From positions 110,320 to 174,319 of the forward strand of contig JAHRVB010000148.1 in assembly GCA_019090895.1 (NCBI GenBank): a stretch of DNA of 64,000 nt, in the 5' to 3' direction. Positions 1 through 10,073 of this stretch are shown piece after piece (the first letter of the stretch is position 1; each line of letters begins with the position of its first letter). The translations under genes and the position numbers were made by a program. The DNA is from Kangiellaceae bacterium. GTDB lineage: Bacteria; Pseudomonadota; Gammaproteobacteria; Enterobacterales; Kangiellaceae. The notes below the pieces were generated by a model, which was not told the origin of the DNA, ran no database searches, and saw only the letters and a list, made by a program, of their open reading frames with translations.

Positions 1-2
1 AT

Positions 3-428
3 GACTATGATTATGTGTTGATCGATTGTCCGCCCATTCTTGGTATTTTAATGATTAATGCACTAGCTGCTTGTCAGTTTCTTCTCGTCCCGGTTCAAAC
101 TGAGTATTTGGCAATTAAAGGCTTGGAAAGAATGATGGAAACTTTGAATATGGTCATTAAAGCGCAGCATCATACTATTGATTATAAAATAGTGCCGACC
201 ATGTTTGATCGTCGGACCAAAGCATCAATTACAGCCTTGAGAAATATGCGAGATGAGTTTGGTGGACATTTATGGGACAGAGTGATCCCTGTTGACACCA
301 AATTTAGGGATGCGTCTCGATTACATTATACCCCAAGTACACTCTATCCAGATACACACGGCGTTAAAGCCTACCAAAAATTGGCCGATACCTTATTAGC
401 CATGTCTTCGCAATCCAAGGTCGCGTAG
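3..428 (+). CDS. ParA/MinD-like ATPase, 5' truncated by window edge (chemotaxis-cluster type)
   Basis: Frame is open to the window start (DYDYVLIDCPP, Walker-B-like); followed directly by a CheW-domain gene. Confidence 0.8.
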   Translation, partial: DYDYVLIDCPPILGILMINALAACQFLLVPVQTEYLAIKGLERMMETLNMVIKAQHHTIDYKIVPTMFDRRTKASITALRNMRDEFGGHLWDRVIPVDTKFRDASRLHYTPSTLYPDTHGVKAYQKLADTLLAMSSQSKVA

Positions 429-452
429 TAATACTACTGTTTTCTAATCATT

Positions 453-1751
453 ATGAAACTTAATAAGCCTGATGTCACTAATACTCAAACAGAGCTGGAG
501 AGCTATGTTACTGATTTGTTGACGGATTCTTCCCAAAACAGCGAAGCAAATGGTTATGACAGCAAAGTTACTCCACTGAGAAAAACAGTTTTAAAGAAAG
601 TGGAAGGTTTACCGGTCCAATCTAAAAATGAACCAGCATCGAAACTTAAACAAGAGATTGCACCAGTCGCTCCCGATAATATCGATTCTCGTCAAAAAGC
701 TAATCAAAAAGCATCTTCCGATAAAGATTCTACCGGCTCGCAACATGAAGTTAGCGAAAGTAGTCCTATTGCAGCCAAGCAGGACTGGCGCGAAGTTGAA
801 GTGGAGAAACAGATTCAGCCAGTTATGGAGCAGGACGATGGAAAGCTCGATTTAGTTGCTGAAACTGAAGCGCGAACTAAAGGGCAATCCAACTTATCAA
901 CAAAAAATCCGAATAAAATCGGAACTTCGATTCATTCAAACCCCGTTAACCATGTGCAAACAATGAATCACCAACGGAAAATAGCCGAAGAGATTAAAGG
1001 CTATAAGGAAAGTCCACATCATCAAGATGAACCTGACGATCCTAGACTAAAAAGCGTTGAAAAACTGTTATCAAGAATAGCGATTGCAAGTGCTGTGACA
1101 TCACAACAAACCATTTCTGAAGAAATTGCTATTCCAAAAGACTCTATCCAGAGTCTTACTTCAACTGAATCGTTAGTGCCAGAATTGCAAATTGATATTG
1201 AAAGTTCAGAGGCGGCGGAATCTCGTCAATTAGTGGTTGAAGATGAAAGTAGTCTGCAAGAGTCGGCGGTTGCTTCGTTTTCTCAACGAGAGAATAAACC
1301 CTTACAAGAAGTATTAGGGAGTGTTTTTCAAACACTGGTTTTTGAAGTTGATAATTTACCCTTGGCAGTTCCTCTGGTTAAGTTGGGAGGGATTGTGAAT
1401 TTAGATCAAGAATGTATTACTCCGTTAGTAGGGACACCCGATTGGTTTATGGGTTTAGTTCCAAATGAGCGTGGGAACTTGATGGTAGTCGATACACTAA
1501 AATTCATTATGCCCGAAAGAAACGCTAATGCAGCTGCAGAATATCAATACCTCATTGTTTTGGATAACTCTCGCTGGGCTTTGGCTTGTCATTCTGTAGG
1601 AGACGCTAAAAATCTTTCACCTGACGATATTCGGTGGTCTTCCCGTTCCTCTAATCGACCTTGGTTTGCTGGAATGGTAGTTGAATATATGAGTGCCTTA
1701 GTCGAAGTCGATGAACTAATTAATATGCTAGCCAATCAAGTTGTTGATTAA
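453..1751 (+). CDS. CheW-domain protein with a long low-complexity N-terminal extension
   Basis: The C-terminal ~145 aa (LVFEVDNLPLAVPLVKLGGIVNLDQECITPLVGTPDWFMGLVPNERGNLMVVD) is CheW-like; the first ~285 aa are polar and low-complexity. Confidence 0.75.
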   Translation: MKLNKPDVTNTQTELESYVTDLLTDSSQNSEANGYDSKVTPLRKTVLKKVEGLPVQSKNEPASKLKQEIAPVAPDNIDSRQKANQKASSDKDSTGSQHEVSESSPIAAKQDWREVEVEKQIQPVMEQDDGKLDLVAETEARTKGQSNLSTKNPNKIGTSIHSNPVNHVQTMNHQRKIAEEIKGYKESPHHQDEPDDPRLKSVEKLLSRIAIASAVTSQQTISEEIAIPKDSIQSLTSTESLVPELQIDIESSEAAESRQLVVEDESSLQESAVASFSQRENKPLQEVLGSVFQTLVFEVDNLPLAVPLVKLGGIVNLDQECITPLVGTPDWFMGLVPNERGNLMVVDTLKFIMPERNANAAAEYQYLIVLDNSRWALACHSVGDAKNLSPDDIRWSSRSSNRPWFAGMVVEYMSALVEVDELINMLANQVVD

Positions 1752-1841
1752 TTTAATCTCGACTCGGAAAAGTGTCTTAACATCTTTTATTATCCACTGT
1801 TATTCATTCAAACCAATCGATAACCCAATAAAAAACAACTA

Positions 1842-2474
1842 ATGACTATATTAAATCAAGACGTATTTCTATTTGCTCACGGCGCAGGTGCCGGTAACGA
1901 TAGCGAGTTTATTCGCGATATTTCACGGGGGTTAGAGCAACGTGGCGTCGAAGTTATTAGCTTTGATTTTCCATATATGCAAAAAATGAAGGAGGCAAAT
2001 AAGCGGCGACCGCCAGATAGAATGCCGAAATTGATTGAGTCATTTGAACAACAAATTCAAAACCTGCTGAATAGAGATGATTTTCGCCACAAGAATCTGT
2101 TTATCGGCGGTAAATCGATGGGCGGCAGAGTCGCCAGTCTTATCTGTGCAAAATCGGAGTTGTCTTCAAGTATTTTAGGATGTATCTGTTTAGGGTTTCC
2201 TTTTCACCCGCCAAAGTCTGTCGAAAAATATCGAGGAGAGCATCTTGCCGATATCAATAAACCGGTGTTGGTTTTACAAGGCAATCGAGACCCCTTTGGT
2301 ACCAAGAGCGAAGTAGAAACATTTGAGTTTTCAAAACAAGTCGACCTAGCGTTCGTACCCGATGGGGACCACTCATTCAAACCAAGGGTAAAATCAGGAC
2401 ACACACTTGAAAGCAACTATCAATTTGTGATTGATAGAATGGTGAGCTATATGAAAAGCCGTGCTCTACAATAG
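1842..2474 (+). CDS. alpha/beta hydrolase (TEX30/KANL3-like)
   Basis: FAHGAGAG and GGKSMGGRVAS nucleophile elbow, late GDHSF. Confidence 0.8.
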   Translation: MTILNQDVFLFAHGAGAGNDSEFIRDISRGLEQRGVEVISFDFPYMQKMKEANKRRPPDRMPKLIESFEQQIQNLLNRDDFRHKNLFIGGKSMGGRVASLICAKSELSSSILGCICLGFPFHPPKSVEKYRGEHLADINKPVLVLQGNRDPFGTKSEVETFEFSKQVDLAFVPDGDHSFKPRVKSGHTLESNYQFVIDRMVSYMKSRALQ

Positions 2475-2524
2475 CTAATTAATATTTGATTCTGTCGTTA
2501 AACACTCTAGTATGATGAGCCACT

Positions 2525-3877
2525 GTGCAGCTGGGCATCATTCTTGTGAACCAACCTCTCGAAACAAACAAATCCTTTACAGTTAATCATACTGGCCGAA
2601 TATCATTGAGACACCGTATAAGTGTTGAGTGGTCGACGTGGGCGAGTCTGGCGTTTGTGGGCGCGTTACTAGAAGGAGGGGTATTGGGGGTCATCATTAA
2701 GAATGGTTTTGTTAATCAGGTGAATGATTGGACTCTTAATTTGTCCGTAGCGATTGCAACGGGAGCACCCTATTTCTCCAATCTACTAAGCTTTTATTGG
2801 GTTAAATGGAGTCGTGGCCGCAGTAAAGCTCGAATGGTCTCAAACTTAGCAGTGCTTTTTTGCTTGTGTACATTGTCAATGTCAGTTGTTCCATTTAATG
2901 AAATGGGCTTGATCATATTCTTAGCGGTCACTATTGTCGCTCGCGTTGCATGGTCAGGTATCTTGACGGTTCGTTCGAATATCTGGAGAGCCAATTATCC
3001 AAGGCATATTCGAGGTAAGGTAACCGCCAAGTTAGCGACATTAGCCTCGTTAGTCATGGCTATATCCGGAATATTGGTCGGTTTGATCCTCGACTGGAAA
3101 TTCGATGCGTTTCGGTGGTTATTCGTTGTTTTCTCGTTCATATCTGTGATTGGCGCCTATAGATATCGATATCTAGCAGTTAGAAACCAGCAAAAGGAAA
3201 TCGTTCGCGAATCAAAAAGCGATAGTGGTCCTTCCTTCGCCAGTATGTTTGGGTTGCTCCGTCGAAATAGAGCGTTTGGCAAATACATGCTGGCAATGTT
3301 TATTCTGGGCAGCGGTAATCTAATGTTTACCGCACCATTAATAGTGTTTCTTAATGAACATACTGGTTTGCAGCAGTTACAGCAAATACTCATCACCACC
3401 GCGATCCCATTGGCGCTTATTCCGCTAGCGGTTCGATGGTGGGCAAAGCTGTTAGATGGCAATCATATTTTTCATTTTCGGAGCATCCACAGCTGGGGAT
3501 TTGTATTCGCTTTAGCTACTTTTTTATTAGCTCAAATAACGGGTTACACTTTCCTCTTTTATATTGGGTCCGTTATATATGGGATTGCAATTTCTGGTGG
3601 TGTGATTGGTTGGAATCTAGGCCACAACGATTTTGTAAGTAATAACAGTGATGGTCAGTCAGAAAATCAGAACCCTATGGATTACATGGCTGTACATGTC
3701 ACTTTGACGGGGTTACGCGGACTCATAATGCCATTAGTAGGAATAGCTCTCTATCAGTGGCTTGAACAACAGGAACTGGGGCTGGGCAAATATGCTCTGG
3801 CGCTGCCACTGACCATGACGACAATCGGTGGAAGTTTATTTGTTTTATTTAACCGGCAACATCGTCAATCGCAGTGA
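2525..3877 (+). CDS. MFS-type membrane transporter
   Basis: About 10-12 hydrophobic segments; likely GTG start. Confidence 0.65.
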   Translation: MQLGIILVNQPLETNKSFTVNHTGRISLRHRISVEWSTWASLAFVGALLEGGVLGVIIKNGFVNQVNDWTLNLSVAIATGAPYFSNLLSFYWVKWSRGRSKARMVSNLAVLFCLCTLSMSVVPFNEMGLIIFLAVTIVARVAWSGILTVRSNIWRANYPRHIRGKVTAKLATLASLVMAISGILVGLILDWKFDAFRWLFVVFSFISVIGAYRYRYLAVRNQQKEIVRESKSDSGPSFASMFGLLRRNRAFGKYMLAMFILGSGNLMFTAPLIVFLNEHTGLQQLQQILITTAIPLALIPLAVRWWAKLLDGNHIFHFRSIHSWGFVFALATFLLAQITGYTFLFYIGSVIYGIAISGGVIGWNLGHNDFVSNNSDGQSENQNPMDYMAVHVTLTGLRGLIMPLVGIALYQWLEQQELGLGKYALALPLTMTTIGGSLFVLFNRQHRQSQ

Positions 3878-3884
3878 TACAAAC

Positions 3885-4766
3885 TTAACTGAGATCCTTA
3901 AAGACTATTGATTGATCAAAAGTGGGAGCGTCAAATAACTCTTCTTTGTCCATGTTTTCATTCGAAGCTAACGTGCTAAAAGGAAATAGCGAATTATCCA
4001 TCAGATGAGAAGGTGTTACATTTGAAAGTGACGAAAAAATACTCTTCAGTCTCCCTGGGTATTGTCGTTCCCATCCGGCTAACATCGATTTTATCTGTTT
4101 GCGTTGCAGGTTTTCTTGAGAGCCACACAAATTACACGGAATGATTGGGAATTCTTTTAAATCCGAATAAGATTGAATATCGGATTCTTTGGCATAGGCA
4201 AGGGGTCTAATAATAGTGTTCTTGCCGTCGTCGCTCCGTAATTTCGGGGGCATCGATTTTAATTTTCCACCAAAAAACATATTTAAAAATAAAGTTTCGA
4301 TAATATCATCACGGTGATGACCCAGTGCGATTTTGGTAATTTGATGGTTATTGGCCCAAGAATAGATGATTCCACGACGTAATCGAGAGCATAGCGAACA
4401 GGTCGTTTTTCCTTCCGGTATTTTGTCAGTGACGATGCTATAAGTGTCTTCTTCGATGATGTGGTGTTCAATCCCAATCGATTCCAAGTAGCTGGGAAGA
4501 ACATCTTCAGGAAATCCCGGCTGTTTTTGATCTAAATTAACCGCTACTATTTCGAAATTTATAGGTGCTCGTTTTTGTAAATTGCGCAAGATTTCGAGCA
4601 TGGTGTAGCTATCTTTACCGCCGGAAAGGCAGACCATAATCTTGTCGCCATCTTCAATCATATTGAAATCATGGATGGCCTTTCCTACATTTCTGCGTAG
4701 ATTTCTCTCTATTTTAGCGAGTTTTTGTTGAGGAGCAATATTGGGTAACTTTTCGGTGCTTGTCAT
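3885..4766 (-). CDS. ttcA: tRNA 2-thiocytidine synthetase TtcA
   Basis: PP-loop [27 protein letters not shown]. Confidence 0.93.
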   Translation of the reverse strand: MTSTEKLPNIAPQQKLAKIERNLRRNVGKAIHDFNMIEDGDKIMVCLSGGKDSYTMLEILRNLQKRAPINFEIVAVNLDQKQPGFPEDVLPSYLESIGIEHHIIEEDTYSIVTDKIPEGKTTCSLCSRLRRGIIYSWANNHQITKIALGHHRDDIIETLFLNMFFGGKLKSMPPKLRSDDGKNTIIRPLAYAKESDIQSYSDLKEFPIIPCNLCGSQENLQRKQIKSMLAGWERQYPGRLKSIFSSLSNVTPSHLMDNSLFPFSTLASNENMDKEELFDAPTFDQSIVFKDLS

Positions 4767-5070
4767 GACGGCTTAATTTTGGGGCTAAGGGTAAGCGATT
4801 TGGTGGGGCATTATACATGCTCTTTGCCAACTCAGGCTGCAAACATGAATTTTTGTTGAAAATAGCAATGCATTATTGAATTAAAGTTGATAAGATCCTG
4901 ATTGCTCATCGGACCATATGATGAGCTCCAGTCAAGTATGTCCGACAAGTTCGTAGATAAAGGTTTATCGAGAGAACTATCGGCGCCGTTTACTTCTAAT
5001 TATTAAAAAAATACGCGTAGGCTAATGAAAGCACTGAGCGTGTGAATTCATATTTTGTAAAAATTGGGGA

Positions 5071-6153
5071 ATGATTATGCAAAACTTCACAAAATTAGCA
5101 GTGATGCTAATGGCTTTAACGATCTGTAATGTTAATGCAGAAGAGGAAACAAACGGAGTTTATATCTCTGCTGGTTACAACTGGTTCAACTTTGATGATG
5201 ATAGAGCCTTACTCGACGATGAGGACGATTTATTTGTGGGGTTGGGCTATCAAATTAATGATAATGTTGCGCTTGAACTAAAATATTCAGACTTTGGCTC
5301 AGATTTCTACTCACTTAACTCTGTCTATCGTTTCGAACCTCGAAGTGAAAATTCTTTTTTCTGGAAACTTGGAATCACCCGTTATGACGATTTTGTTGAC
5401 GACAGAGGTGGTTTGAATCTTGGGGCTGGCTACGAAGCACATTTTAATGAAAAATTGTCTATGACTCTTGGTGTGGACTCCGTACTAATGTTTAATGATG
5501 ACTATACCGATTGGGTTCCATACATTGGATTCAACTATTTCTTCGGCGACGTAAATTCAAAACCCGCACCGGCTCCTAAGCCTGTTGCACCAGTCGTTAA
5601 GGATTCGGACAAGGATGGTGTGAGAGATGAGCTTGACCAATGTCCTAATTCAGCAACCGGAGTGAGTGTAGACGCGAACGGCTGTGAACTGGATTCAGAT
5701 AACGATGGGGTTGTTGATAGTATGGACAAATGTCCTAATACACCTGCTGGTGCCAAGGTCGACGCAACGGGTTGTCGAGTCATGTTGACTGAAGACGTAT
5801 CGATCAAACTGAACGTACAATTTGCTAACAACAGTAATGTCATTTCTGATGAGTACCGTCAAGAAATTAAGCGAGTAGCGGATTTCATGAGTTCGTATCC
5901 TGATACGTTAGTTGTCATCGAAGGACATACAGATTCTAGGGGCGCTGCCAGTTACAACCAAAGTCTATCCGAAAAACGCGCAATAGCAGTCATGCAGTAT
6001 CTAGTCGCTGAATTTAGTATTGACCAAGCGCGCGTTTCTGCTGACGGTAAAGGAGAAATATCACCAATCGCTGATAATGAAACAGCTGAAGGACGGGCGA
6101 CTAACCGACGTGTTCAAGCGGAAATCAAAACCAGTGTAACCAAAGCACAATAG
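5071..6153 (+). CDS. OmpA-family outer membrane protein with TSP3-type calcium repeats
   Basis: Signal peptide, beta-barrel-like N-terminus, DSDKDGVRDELDQCPN repeats, C-terminal OmpA domain (EGHTDSRGAASYNQSLSEKRA). Confidence 0.9.
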   Translation: MIMQNFTKLAVMLMALTICNVNAEEETNGVYISAGYNWFNFDDDRALLDDEDDLFVGLGYQINDNVALELKYSDFGSDFYSLNSVYRFEPRSENSFFWKLGITRYDDFVDDRGGLNLGAGYEAHFNEKLSMTLGVDSVLMFNDDYTDWVPYIGFNYFFGDVNSKPAPAPKPVAPVVKDSDKDGVRDELDQCPNSATGVSVDANGCELDSDNDGVVDSMDKCPNTPAGAKVDATGCRVMLTEDVSIKLNVQFANNSNVISDEYRQEIKRVADFMSSYPDTLVVIEGHTDSRGAASYNQSLSEKRAIAVMQYLVAEFSIDQARVSADGKGEISPIADNETAEGRATNRRVQAEIKTSVTKAQ

Positions 6154-6160
6154 TCGAAAT

Positions 6161-6195
6161 CAAGCCTTCGTTTAATGCGCAAGGCTTGGCTTTTA
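6161..6195 (+). terminator. candidate intrinsic terminator of the ompA-like gene
   Basis: CAAGCCTT ... AAGGCTTG followed by GCTTTTATTT. Confidence 0.65.
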
Positions 6196-6224
6196 TTTAC
6201 AACAATTAAAATAGGAATTTAATA

Positions 6225-7049
6225 ATGGAATTTTCGGAAGAGTCAATTCGCAATATATTTGAAAGCTATGTACTGGTTTATGGCCTTAATTTAGTATTCG
6301 CCATCGCTATTTTTATTATCGGTAAATGGATCGTTAATATTATTTCCAGAGTTGTTGAAAAATTACTGGTTAAAGGAAATGTCGATCAAGTTTTAGTCGA
6401 CTTCATTGGCGGTATGGCAAAAAGCATCCTTGTGCTATTTGTAATCATAGCGTCGTTAGGGCAGTTAGGCGTTGATACGACCTCACTGGTCGCGTTAATC
6501 GGTGCTGCTGGTTTAGCCATTGGCCTGTCGTTGCAAAGTTCATTACAAAACTTCGCTGCCGGTGTCATGTTAATCATGTTTAGACCTTTTACGTCGGGTG
6601 ATTTTGTCGAAGCTGCTGGTGTTTCTGGGGTCGTTGAAAAAATCAGTATTTTCAATACCATTATAAGAACAGGTGACAACAAAGAAATGATTGTTCCTAA
6701 TGGTGCGATATACGGTGGTGTCATCGTTAATTATTCAGCCAAAGATACTCGCCGTGTCGACATGGTATTTGGCATTGGCTACGATGATGATATAAAGAAA
6801 GCAAAAGATATTATGCTCGATATAATGGCAAAGGATGTGCGTATTCTAGAAGAACCAGCGCCATTGGTGGCGGTATCTGAATTAGCGGACTCTTCAGTTA
6901 ATTTCGTTGTTCGACCATGGGTTAAAAGTGCTGATTACTGGGGTGTTTTGTTTGACCTAAATGAAGGAATCAAAATTGCGTTTGATCAAGCTTCAATTTC
7001 GATCCCATATCCTCAAATGGATGTTCATATGAATAAAATCGAATCTTAG
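6225..7049 (+). CDS. small-conductance mechanosensitive channel (MscS family)
   Basis: ALIGAAGLAIGLSLQSSLQNFAAGVMLIMFRPF, the MscS TM3 signature. Confidence 0.92.
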   Translation: MEFSEESIRNIFESYVLVYGLNLVFAIAIFIIGKWIVNIISRVVEKLLVKGNVDQVLVDFIGGMAKSILVLFVIIASLGQLGVDTTSLVALIGAAGLAIGLSLQSSLQNFAAGVMLIMFRPFTSGDFVEAAGVSGVVEKISIFNTIIRTGDNKEMIVPNGAIYGGVIVNYSAKDTRRVDMVFGIGYDDDIKKAKDIMLDIMAKDVRILEEPAPLVAVSELADSSVNFVVRPWVKSADYWGVLFDLNEGIKIAFDQASISIPYPQMDVHMNKIES

Positions 7050-7099
7050 TCATTGTTTTATATTCCAGACTGACGCAACACTAGATTTAGGCTGGAATC

Positions 7100-7126
7100 T
7101 TAAGCACTCAGTCCTTGAGTGCTTAA
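7100..7126. repeat. 11-bp perfect inverted repeat, 5-nt loop
   Basis: TTAAGCACTCA-GTCCT-TGAGTGCTTAA downstream of the mscS-like gene; no strong T tract. Confidence 0.8.
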
Positions 7127-7505
7127 CGACTTTCAATTTCAGCCATTTCCCTCTCTGCTGTGATTTCGGTAAATTTACAACCATTCGCTTGTCAACCATT
7201 GACCACCGGTGGCATTTCAGTCATTTTTTCGAGCACTAAATGATAGAAATATAGGGTTCGCTAATTGAGCTGCCGAATCATTGAAATGACGAGCTGTCAA
7301 TAAGAATCCACAGTAAGAATCAATATAATTTATTGCGCTCTGCACAAGAATTATCCAACCTTGCTAACTTACTGATTTAACTAAATAATAAAATAAGTCA
7401 TTGATTTCAAAGAGGAAATAATTAGCTGTACAAAAAACAACCAATTCAAAGAAGAGGCTTGTTTCTTGGGGGATTGAGGTAGTTTTGAGAACTTTTTCCC
7501 CAAAG

Positions 7506-7514
7506 TTATCCACA
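7506..7514 (+). promoter_or_regulatory. consensus DnaA-box sequence TTATCCACA
   Basis: Exact 9-mer in a non-coding gap; inside TCCACA-gaatt-TGTGGA dyad. Confidence 0.5.
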
Positions 7515-7565
7515 GAATTTGTGGACTACTTTTTGTTGAAAAAACGCGTTATTTTTACTTGAAAT

Positions 7566-8159
7566 TTAGTCCTTAGTTGTGGCAGATATGGTGTACGCAT
7601 TTCCCTGTTTGATTTTTTTGTAATTTCCAAAAACTTCTTTAAAGGTCCTTTTGCAGAAATGGCGCAATCCATTGACGGTAACGACTACAAATTTACCACC
7701 GGGCTTAAGATGGTGATAAGCGTCATAGAGGAATAAATACAGCATTTCGTTTCCAACTTTGGCTGGAATATTCGATACAATCAAATCAAACTTTTCATCC
7801 GACAGAGCCGAAAAACCGTTGCTTAGTTTTGCTTCAGCGTTCTTTAGGTTATTTTTAGATACATTACGGTTAGCGAAATCGACCGCAACAAAATCTTTAT
7901 CAAGCATAATGACTCGGCCCGCTGGCGCATTTTTAGCCATCCATATTCCGACGGGACCATAACCGCACCCAAGATCGAGGCAGTTAAAATCAGACTCAAC
8001 GTCTAAATAGCGGAGGAGCAATTTTGTTCCGTCATCTATTTCTTTAGGGGAGAAAATTCCGTAAGTCGTTGCGAACGACAAAGATTGGCCTTGTAACTCG
8101 GCATTTATTTCAAGCGGTTTACGTATTTCGACCGCTTGTTTTATCGGGGAAGGGCACAT
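7566..8159 (-). CDS. class I SAM-dependent methyltransferase (RsmC/RlmG-like)
   Basis: VLDLGCGYG-like motif (CLDLGCGYGPVGIWMA), LKPGGKFVVVTV. Confidence 0.8.
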   Translation of the reverse strand: MCPSPIKQAVEIRKPLEINAELQGQSLSFATTYGIFSPKEIDDGTKLLLRYLDVESDFNCLDLGCGYGPVGIWMAKNAPAGRVIMLDKDFVAVDFANRNVSKNNLKNAEAKLSNGFSALSDEKFDLIVSNIPAKVGNEMLYLFLYDAYHHLKPGGKFVVVTVNGLRHFCKRTFKEVFGNYKKIKQGNAYTISATTKD

Positions 8160-8316
8160 AATGAGATTTCGTTTCCATCAGTCAATTTATTAACCCTATT
8201 ATAAGCTTAAAACAGGTGTGATAAAATCTCATTGTTGTTTTCCAATCAGAATTGAGACTGAAATTAATTGTTTTTCTTGTGTTGGTAACGTAGTTAAAAT
8301 TGATGAGGCTGATTAA

Positions 8317-8640
8317 ATGAGTGACAATCCTGTGTATCGAGTGGTGTTTGTGAACAATGGAAATACCTACGAGATCTTTGCGGAAAACGTTGAGCAAGGT
8401 GCCTTATACGGATTTGTTGAAGTACAAGGACTGTTGTTTAATAACCGCTCTGGTATTTTAGTCGATCCGAGTGAAGAAAAATTAAAGGCTGAATTCGAAG
8501 GAGTGTCTAAAACACAGATTCCACATCATTCGATTGTAAGAATTGATCAAGTAGAGAAACAGGGCGTTTGTAAAATAACAGATTCGACAGGTGGTGTTGT
8601 GACTCCCTTTCCTATGCCCATTTCACCTGATAAAGGGTAA
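8317..8640 (+). CDS. DUF1820 family protein
   Basis: Short conserved protein (VYRVVFVNNGNTYEIFAENV...GFVEV). Confidence 0.75.
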   Translation: MSDNPVYRVVFVNNGNTYEIFAENVEQGALYGFVEVQGLLFNNRSGILVDPSEEKLKAEFEGVSKTQIPHHSIVRIDQVEKQGVCKITDSTGGVVTPFPMPISPDKG

Positions 8641-8646
8641 ATCACA

Positions 8647-9495
8647 TTGAGTAAGCAAATAGATCCTCAGAACCCATTAGGTAAGTCCGTAGAATACCCT
8701 ATCTCGTATCAACCAGAATTACTGTTTCCAATCCATCGAAGCGAAAAACGAGAAGAGTTAGGTCTAACGGGTAAGTTACCTTTTAATGGTGAAGATATTT
8801 GGAATGCATACGAGCTCAGCTGGCTGAATCTTGACGGTTTACCACAAGTTGGAATTGGAGTGTTTCGCTTTAGCTCCAATTCGCCTTGTATCGTAGAATC
8901 TAAATCTCTAAAGCTGTATTTAAATTCGTTTAACCAGTCTAACTTTGAATCAAGAGCATTCGTATGTTCAGCGATTGAACATGATTTATCGAAGGCCTCA
9001 GGCAAACCTGTTAGTGTTTTAATTTCGGCGGTCGATGAACAAGGTTCTCATCAGGTGGATGTATTGGATGCGGTTTGCATTGATCACCAATCTATCGAGA
9101 TTAGTCGCTACGACTACGATGTCAATTTACTGACTTTGGATGAGCCTGATGCTGAATTAGAGTCCCAATTAATCGTTCATGAAAAATTGTGTTCGCATTT
9201 GTTAAAAAGTAATTGTTTGATAACTAACCAACCTGACTGGGGCTCTGTCGCTATCGAGTATAAGGGAGCTAAAATCTGTCACAAAGGCCTGTTGCGTTAC
9301 TTAGTTTCATTTAGAACTCACAACGAATTTCACGAACAGTGTGTAGAACGAATTTTTACAGATATCATGAAGAGTTGCCAACCGGAAGAATTAACCGTTT
9401 ATGCACGTTATACAAGAAGAGGAGGTCTAGATATTAACCCTTGGCGAAGTAATGTATTAAACTGTATGAAAAACACTCGACTCGTTCGTCAGTAA
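8647..9495 (+). CDS. queF: NADPH-dependent 7-cyano-7-deazaguanine reductase QueF
   Basis: CIVESKSLKLYLNSFNQ; E-H-C motifs; likely TTG start. Confidence 0.93.
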   Translation: MSKQIDPQNPLGKSVEYPISYQPELLFPIHRSEKREELGLTGKLPFNGEDIWNAYELSWLNLDGLPQVGIGVFRFSSNSPCIVESKSLKLYLNSFNQSNFESRAFVCSAIEHDLSKASGKPVSVLISAVDEQGSHQVDVLDAVCIDHQSIEISRYDYDVNLLTLDEPDAELESQLIVHEKLCSHLLKSNCLITNQPDWGSVAIEYKGAKICHKGLLRYLVSFRTHNEFHEQCVERIFTDIMKSCQPEELTVYARYTRRGGLDINPWRSNVLNCMKNTRLVRQ

Positions 9496-9540
9496 AGAAC
9501 CAACTAATGTCGAGTATGAATTAGTTTTTTTGCATGTCGG

Positions 9541-9966
9541 TTATGCTTCGAGTTTAAACTCTCTGACCGCCAATTTAATAAAATCCTTTGAAGTAATGAT
9601 TCCTACGACCTTGTCATTCTTTGTAATGGTGACGCAGCCCGTTTTTTGTTCCAATAGCTCGTTTGCTACGACCAAAAGTTTGTCCTCTACACTAAAACGA
9701 GAGGGAGTAGTATTCATCACAGATGCTATTTCGATTGATTTTTCTTCATGCTCCAGTCTATCAAAACCTCGTTGATCGATAATTTTGATGGCATTGGCCA
9801 ATACCACTTTCTGACTAATAATCCCAACCAGTTTGTTGTTATCTGGGTCAACAATTGGAATGTGTCTAATTAACTTGTCAGCCATTATCATTCTTGCTTT
9901 GTGAAGATTGGCATGTTTTGACAAGCAAATTGGTTGTGGGGTCATTATGTCTATTATTTTGCCCAT
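9541..9966 (-). CDS. CBS-domain-pair protein
   Basis: Two CBS repeats (MTPQPICLSKHANLHKARMIM..., MNTTPSRFSVEDKLL...). Confidence 0.85.
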   Translation of the reverse strand: MGKIIDIMTPQPICLSKHANLHKARMIMADKLIRHIPIVDPDNNKLVGIISQKVVLANAIKIIDQRGFDRLEHEEKSIEIASVMNTTPSRFSVEDKLLVVANELLEQKTGCVTITKNDKVVGIITSKDFIKLAVREFKLEA

Positions 9967-10030
9967 GGGATGTTTACCTCTTAACGAATAATTACTGACT
10001 ACTTAATTATAATGAGTATAGCTTAGATAC

Positions 10031-10056
10031 AAAAAAACCGGCAAAAGCCGGTTTTT
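10031..10056. terminator. intrinsic terminator between POT transporter and CBS gene
   Basis: AAAAACCGGC-AAAA-GCCGGTTTTT, symmetric. Confidence 0.85.
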
Positions 10057-10073
10057 CGTTTTATTCATGTTGC

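Noticed and set aside
2204-2416. Many antisense ORFs in the track (for example 2204-2416, 3157-3462, 5535-5843, 6386-6724, 10423-10665, 19301-19678, 25049-25336, 59010-59411)
   Set aside because: They lie opposite confidently identified genes and show no family features; explained as shadow ORFs.
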